Positions 60,120-64,000 of a DNA stretch of 64,000 bases are shown piece after piece. A model generated the notes under the pieces. It was given only the letters and a program-made list of their open reading frames with translations, made no database searches and was not told the origin of the DNA. The first letter of the stretch is position 1, and each line of letters starts with the position of its first letter. Source of the DNA: Rhodobacterales bacterium 52_120_T64 (GTDB lineage: Bacteria > Pseudomonadota > Alphaproteobacteria > Rhodobacterales > Rhodobacteraceae); the NCBI GenBank assembly GCA_002162875.1, contig MABA01000009.1, positions 1 to 64,000 of the forward strand. Direction: 5' to 3'. The position numbers were made by a program, and so were the translations under genes.

Positions 60120-61814
60120 ATGATTTCCCGCCGTGACTTTCTACAAGCCTCAGTGGCTGCGTCTGCAATTGTTGGTGCTTCCGGGGTCGGGAACTGGTCC
60201 AAACTGGCCGCACAACAAACACTGACGCAAGACCAGTTGCTGGAATTTGATACGGTCGGAAACGTCACGCTAATCCATATCACCGATATTCACGCGCAGC
60301 TAAAACCTGTTTATTTCCGCGAACCTGAAATCAACTTGGGCATGGGCGCCGTTGATGGCTTGCCACCACATGTCACGGGCAAGGATTTCTTGAACCTGTT
60401 CAACATGGAGGCTGGCACCCGCGAAGCGTATGCCTTGACGTACGACGATTTCACATCGCTGGCCAAAGGGTACGGCAAGATGGGTGGGCTTGATCGCGCT
60501 GCAACCGTAATCAACGCTATCCGGTCGGCGCGCCCTGATGCGTTGTTGCTGGACGGTGGCGACACATGGCAGGGCTCTTACACAGCGCAAATGACCAACG
60601 GGCAAGACATGGTCAACGTGATGAACGCGTTGAAACCCGATGCCATGACCTCGCACTGGGAGTTCACGCTGGGCATTGATCGTGTATCCGAAATTGTCGA
60701 CAACGATCTGGATTTCCCGTTTCTTGGCGCCAATATTTTCGATACCGAATGGGACGAACGCGCTTACGCGCCATACAAGATGTTTGAACGCGGCGGCGTG
60801 AAAATCGCAGTCATCGGGCAGGCATTTCCATATATGCCCATCGCCAACCCCGGATGGATGTTCCCAGGGCTTAGCTTTGGTGTGCGTGAAGACAACATGG
60901 ATGAACTCGTGACCGAAGTTCGCGGATTGGGTGCCGAGTTAGTGGTTTTGCTATCTCACAACGGGTTTGACGTTGACCGAAAGCTCGCCAGCCGAGTCGA
61001 TGGTATTGATGTAATTTTAACAGGGCACACCCACGACGCGCTTCCCGAACCTGTTTTGGTCAACAAAACCATGCTGATCGCGTCTGGCTCCAATGGTAAA
61101 TTCGTAACACGTCTGGATCTGGATGTGCGCGATGGCGAAGTCAAAGGCTTCAACCACAAACTTATTCCAATATTCTCGGATGTTATTCGAGCTGATCCAA
61201 TGGTCGCGCAATTGATTGACGCGCAGCGTGCCCCTTTTGAAGACCAGCTATCCGAAGTGATCGGCAAAACAGACAGCCTTCTATACCGCCGCGGCAATTT
61301 CAACGGCACGTGGGATGATCTGATTTGCAACGCCCTGATTGAGGAACGCGAAGCAGACATCGCCTTGTCCCCTGGCTTCCGTTGGGGCCCATCGCTGTTG
61401 CCAGGTAACGATATAACCCGTGAGGATATTTTCAACGCCACCGGTATGAGCTATCCGGCCGCATACCGTTCCGAAATGACAGGCGAACTGATTCACACGA
61501 TCATGGAAGATGTCGCCGATAACCTTTTCAATCCTGACCCTTATTATCAACAAGGTGGTGACATGGTGCGTGTAGGCGGCATGGGATATTCTATCGATGT
61601 TTCCAAGAAACAGGGGGATCGGATCACCAATATGACTATGCTCAACACGGGTGAACTGGTTGAGCAATCGAAAACATATGTCGTCGCGGGCTGGGCGTCT
61701 GTAAACGAGGCTACGGAAGGTCCTGCGATCTGGGATGTGATGGAAAGCTTCATAAAGCGAAAGGGCACCGTGTCAGTGGATCCAAACCAATCAGTTAAAG
61801 TAACCGGAGCCTAA
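60120..61814 (+). CDS. soxB: SoxB: thiosulfohydrolase
   Basis: 564 residues from ATG 60120, seven bases after GGAG. The Tat signal is ISRRDFLQASVAA. The dimanganese-site motifs of the 5'-nucleotidase-like fold are visible: HITDIHAQLKPV, LLDGGDTWQGS, LLSHNGFDVD and LTGHTHDALP. It hydrolyses sulfate from the SoxY-bound thiosulfonate in the periplasm. In Paracoccus-type clusters soxCD follow here; instead the opposite strand carries sarcosine oxidase genes. Confidence 0.97.
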   Translation: MISRRDFLQASVAASAIVGASGVGNWSKLAAQQTLTQDQLLEFDTVGNVTLIHITDIHAQLKPVYFREPEINLGMGAVDGLPPHVTGKDFLNLFNMEAGTREAYALTYDDFTSLAKGYGKMGGLDRAATVINAIRSARPDALLLDGGDTWQGSYTAQMTNGQDMVNVMNALKPDAMTSHWEFTLGIDRVSEIVDNDLDFPFLGANIFDTEWDERAYAPYKMFERGGVKIAVIGQAFPYMPIANPGWMFPGLSFGVREDNMDELVTEVRGLGAELVVLLSHNGFDVDRKLASRVDGIDVILTGHTHDALPEPVLVNKTMLIASGSNGKFVTRLDLDVRDGEVKGFNHKLIPIFSDVIRADPMVAQLIDAQRAPFEDQLSEVIGKTDSLLYRRGNFNGTWDDLICNALIEEREADIALSPGFRWGPSLLPGNDITREDIFNATGMSYPAAYRSEMTGELIHTIMEDVADNLFNPDPYYQQGGDMVRVGGMGYSIDVSKKQGDRITNMTMLNTGELVEQSKTYVVAGWASVNEATEGPAIWDVMESFIKRKGTVSVDPNQSVKVTGA

Positions 61815-61837
61815 GCGGATTCGAAGGGGCCGAGTAA

Positions 61838-62395
61838 TTACAGTGCACGAAGTGCTGCAAATTTGCGCATGGAATCACTCGTGTGATGAATGGCCGTTTT
61901 TGCGAATGAACGCATTATCATAATTTCGAAACCACCTGCGATTGGCGTGATACATGACATCATGTGAGCGAACTCTGCCCGCGCGGTTTGTCCTTGTGCC
62001 AGCGCGGACAGATCCAGCGAACACAGGCGTGTCATGACTTCGGGTGCATCTGCCCCGCAAAGCGTCAGAACGACCCAAGCATCGCTTTGATCGGTTACAG
62101 CAGCTTTAGTGTTTAAGGCTGCTGTCAGTGATGCCAACCCAATATCACCAACAATAAACCATTGCCCTTGGCCAGCCCACATCGCACGGATGTGCTTCTT
62201 GGAGGCAACCTTTCCGACAGCCGGCAACGCAAAGTTAACCACGGACTTTAGGGCGTCATTGACCGCCACCCCCTGCCCTTTGAAAGGTGCTACAGAAAAA
62301 ATGCTTGCGGGTTGGTTGCAGGCTAAAACCGCTTCGCCAATCTCGATGGGCTGGCTTATCAGATCAGCGTTTGGGTATAGTTTGAAATCAGCCAC
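61838..62395 (-). CDS. soxG: Sarcosine oxidase gamma subunit
   Basis: 185 residues from GTG 62395, which overlaps the alpha-subunit stop by eight bases and lies seven bases after GGGGAG. Segments QGQWFIVGD, ALNTKAAVTDQSDAWVVLTLCG and the C-terminal FEIMIMRSFAKTAIHHTSDSMRKFA match the SoxG/GcvT-like gamma subunit. It is a structural subunit of the heterotetrameric enzyme that demethylates sarcosine, passing the methyl group to tetrahydrofolate. The symbol clashes by name with thiosulfate sox genes but is unrelated. Confidence 0.9.
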   Translation of the reverse strand: MADFKLYPNADLISQPIEIGEAVLACNQPASIFSVAPFKGQGVAVNDALKSVVNFALPAVGKVASKKHIRAMWAGQGQWFIVGDIGLASLTAALNTKAAVTDQSDAWVVLTLCGADAPEVMTRLCSLDLSALAQGQTARAEFAHMMSCITPIAGGFEIMIMRSFAKTAIHHTSDSMRKFAALRAL

Positions 62396-64000
62396 GCAAC
62401 TTCTCCCCTGCTGGGTCATGGAACTGCGGCGAGACGATCTCAACCAAAGTATCGAGGTTGCGCAACAGATCAACTGCGCGAATGGTTTGACCAATCCTCG
62501 TATGGCCGCCCTTAACGAATGCTAACGCGATCATCCCGTTGAGCGTCGGCGAATAGCAAACCGATGTCACATGGCCCTGCATATTTTTGCGCGTAGGTTC
62601 CGCATCGACGTTAACCATGATCGATCCACCCAGGATTTGCCGAACCGGACCGACGGGTTTTAGGCCGACCAATTGCTCTCGCATTGGGTTGATCAAACCC
62701 TCACGTTGGCTAGAAACCTTACCAATGAAGTCTTTTTTCTTTGACATCATACCAGACATTCCCAGATCAGCCGCGGTGACTCGCCCGTCCATTTCGGCGT
62801 GGGTCAAAAATCCTTTTTCGATCCGTAAAACGTTCAACGCCTCCATTCCGTAGGCGCCTCCACCCTTCGCTTCGGCTCGCTTAACCAACTCGTCCATTAA
62901 TGCTTCGCCATATCTGGATGGAACCGCAAGTTCATACGCCAACTCCCCCGAGAAAGAGATGCGGAACAACCGACCGTTAACACCAGCAATCGAGGTTTCA
63001 CCACATCCCATAAACGGGAAACTTTCGTTGGACACGTCGTCGATCACCTCCGCCAACAACTCGCGTGATTTCGGACCAGCAACAGCGACTTGCGCCCATT
63101 GTTCCGTCACGGAAATCATTTTCACGTCCAGTTCGGGCCACAAGCACTGCGCACAAAATTCGAGGTGTGACATCACCGGACCTGCCGCACCTGTCGTGGT
63201 GGTCATAACAAAATGGTTTTCGCCCATCCGCGCGGTCGTGCCGTCATCCAGAACCATCCCGTCTTCACGCAACATCAGGCCATAACGAACCTTTCCGACC
63301 TTTAAGGTCGAGAACATGTTGGTGTAAATACGGTCCAGAAACACGCCAGCATCCGGGCCCTGGATATCAATTTTGCCTAAAGTGCTAACATCACATACTC
63401 CGACAGCCCTGCGAACCATGTCAACTTCCCGGTCACAGGATTGTCGCCAGTGGGTTTCGCCATTCAAAGGGAACCACGAGGCTCGATGCCACAACCCCAC
63501 TTCGATCATCGCCGCGCCGCGCGACACCGCCCAATCATGGCTGGATGTGAACCGCTCAGGTGCAAACCCCTTGCCCGCCCCACCAGCACCAAGCGTGCCC
63601 ATTTGTACGGGGGTATAGGGTGGGCGGAATATTGTGGTGCCAGTTTCCGGAATACTTTGCCCCGTCAGTTCCGCCATCACCGCCAATGCCCCCATATTGG
63701 ACAGTTTGCCTTGGTCCGTAGCCATCCCCAACGTCGTGTAGCGCTTCATATGCTCAACGGAGCGGAAGTTTTCGCGGTGTGCTGCGGCAATATCTTTCAC
63801 CGTCACATCGTTCTGAAAATCCAGCCAAGCGCGCCCTTTGACATCTGGGACGTGCCAATATGGGCTGATCGCATCTTGTGCATCATCTGCGTTCGGCATT
63901 TTGGGCCGCACTTGCTTCAATCCTAGATTTTTGAGTGCCGCTTTGGCCGCAACCATTCCCTCTTTCAATGCGCCTAGCGTTGAAAAGTTCCCGTTTGCTG
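62388..64000 (-). CDS. soxA: Sarcosine oxidase alpha subunit, C-terminal part (cut by window end)
   Basis: The last 536 or so residues of a protein of about 1000; the frame is open to the window edge, so the start is outside. It includes the linker with PYWHVPDVKGRAWLDFQNDV, VEHMKRYTTLGMATDQGKLSN, and the C-terminal GcvT-like folate-binding domain (GVCDVSTLGKIDIQGPDAG, VMTTTTGAAG, NVLRIEKGFLTHAEMDG). This domain transfers the methyl group to tetrahydrofolate. The beta and delta genes are expected upstream beyond 64000. The symbol follows sarcosine oxidase usage and is not the thiosulfate soxA. Confidence 0.94.
   Translation of the reverse strand, partial: ANGNFSTLGALKEGMVAAKAALKNLGLKQVRPKMPNADDAQDAISPYWHVPDVKGRAWLDFQNDVTVKDIAAAHRENFRSVEHMKRYTTLGMATDQGKLSNMGALAVMAELTGQSIPETGTTIFRPPYTPVQMGTLGAGGAGKGFAPERFTSSHDWAVSRGAAMIEVGLWHRASWFPLNGETHWRQSCDREVDMVRRAVGVCDVSTLGKIDIQGPDAGVFLDRIYTNMFSTLKVGKVRYGLMLREDGMVLDDGTTARMGENHFVMTTTTGAAGPVMSHLEFCAQCLWPELDVKMISVTEQWAQVAVAGPKSRELLAEVIDDVSNESFPFMGCGETSIAGVNGRLFRISFSGELAYELAVPSRYGEALMDELVKRAEAKGGGAYGMEALNVLRIEKGFLTHAEMDGRVTAADLGMSGMMSKKKDFIGKVSSQREGLINPMREQLVGLKPVGPVRQILGGSIMVNVDAEPTRKNMQGHVTSVCYSPTLNGMIALAFVKGGHTRIGQTIRAVDLLRNLDTLVEIVSPQFHDPAGEKLRG

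Noticed and set aside
1-64000. CRISPR arrays, prophage, toxin-antitoxin or defence islands
   Set aside because: No regularly spaced repeats, phage structural genes, paired toxin-antitoxin genes or known defence domains were found. The XRE protein at 34742 has no toxin partner.

Overview
The window looks like a chromosomal segment of a marine-type alphaproteobacterium, most likely Rhodobacterales (Roseobacter group) with moderate GC. The basis is gene content and neighbourhoods, not a database search: a CarD/FdxA/S4/Suv3-helicase block, an rpmG-NUDIX-DUF983 block, a Kelly-Friedrich type sox cluster, heterotetrameric sarcosine oxidase and DUF1127 proteins. No rRNA operon, CRISPR array, prophage or intact insertion sequence was seen. 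Two tRNAs are present (Gln-TTG, Cys-GCA).

Layout. 1-2950: tRNA-Gln, a frameshifted gene remnant, and the kpsT/kpsE pair of a capsule exporter. 3161-10795: a tightly overlapping operon for an Mrp-type cation/proton antiporter with three antiporter-like (MrpD/NuoL-type) subunits, a detached MrpA C-terminal module and no full MrpA. 10804-14185: SseB-like protein, a PopZ/DUF2497-like small protein, TolC and Pcm. 14325-15861: tRNA-Cys followed by about 1.4 kb of decayed DNA with a transposase fossil and a perfect inverted repeat. 15862-20763: a membrane protein, a two-domain multicopper oxidase coupled to an unusual ZIP metal transporter, a metallo-beta-lactamase-fold enzyme and a VOC protein. 20978-22843: divergent cobT and cobS. 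22884-27712: carD, fdxA, S4 protein, Suv3-like RNA helicase, TPR protein. 27831-32485: SCP2 protein, hydrolase, DUF1127, LysR regulator, quinone oxidoreductase, MFS transporter. 32645-40804: typA, an XRE regulator behind a sigma-54-like promoter, a histidinol-phosphatase-like enzyme, arylesterase and its divergent ABC/FtsX exporter, and a Bax-inhibitor-1 protein. 40965-47532: WYL regulator and SRPBCC protein, rpmG, NUDIX, DUF983, then an EF-hand/ECF sigma/periplasmic sensor module and a DEAD-box helicase. 47586-61814: sulfur oxidation genes (soxF, soxE, tsuA-like, soxR, soxS, soxV, soxW, soxX, soxY, soxZ, soxA, soxB), interrupted by a DUF2189 gene and pntAB and without soxCD at its usual place. 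61838-64000: sarcosine oxidase gamma and partial alpha subunits.

How the genes work together. SoxAX, SoxYZ and SoxB should bind thiosulfate to the SoxY carrier and hydrolyse sulfate from it. SoxV/SoxW/SoxS supply reducing power to the periplasm, the TsuA-like protein may import sulfur compounds, and SoxF/SoxE form a flavocytochrome c pair. SoxR is the expected repressor. The Mrp-type complex should couple proton and cation movement across the membrane.

The points most worth checking are the archaeal MBH-like gene order of the Mrp operon, the multicopper oxidase/ZIP pair, the sox cluster without soxCD, two genes whose apparent start is not ATG/GTG/TTG (or which carry a frameshift), a short lipoprotein gene cut by an amber codon, and the sigma-54-like promoter before the XRE regulator.
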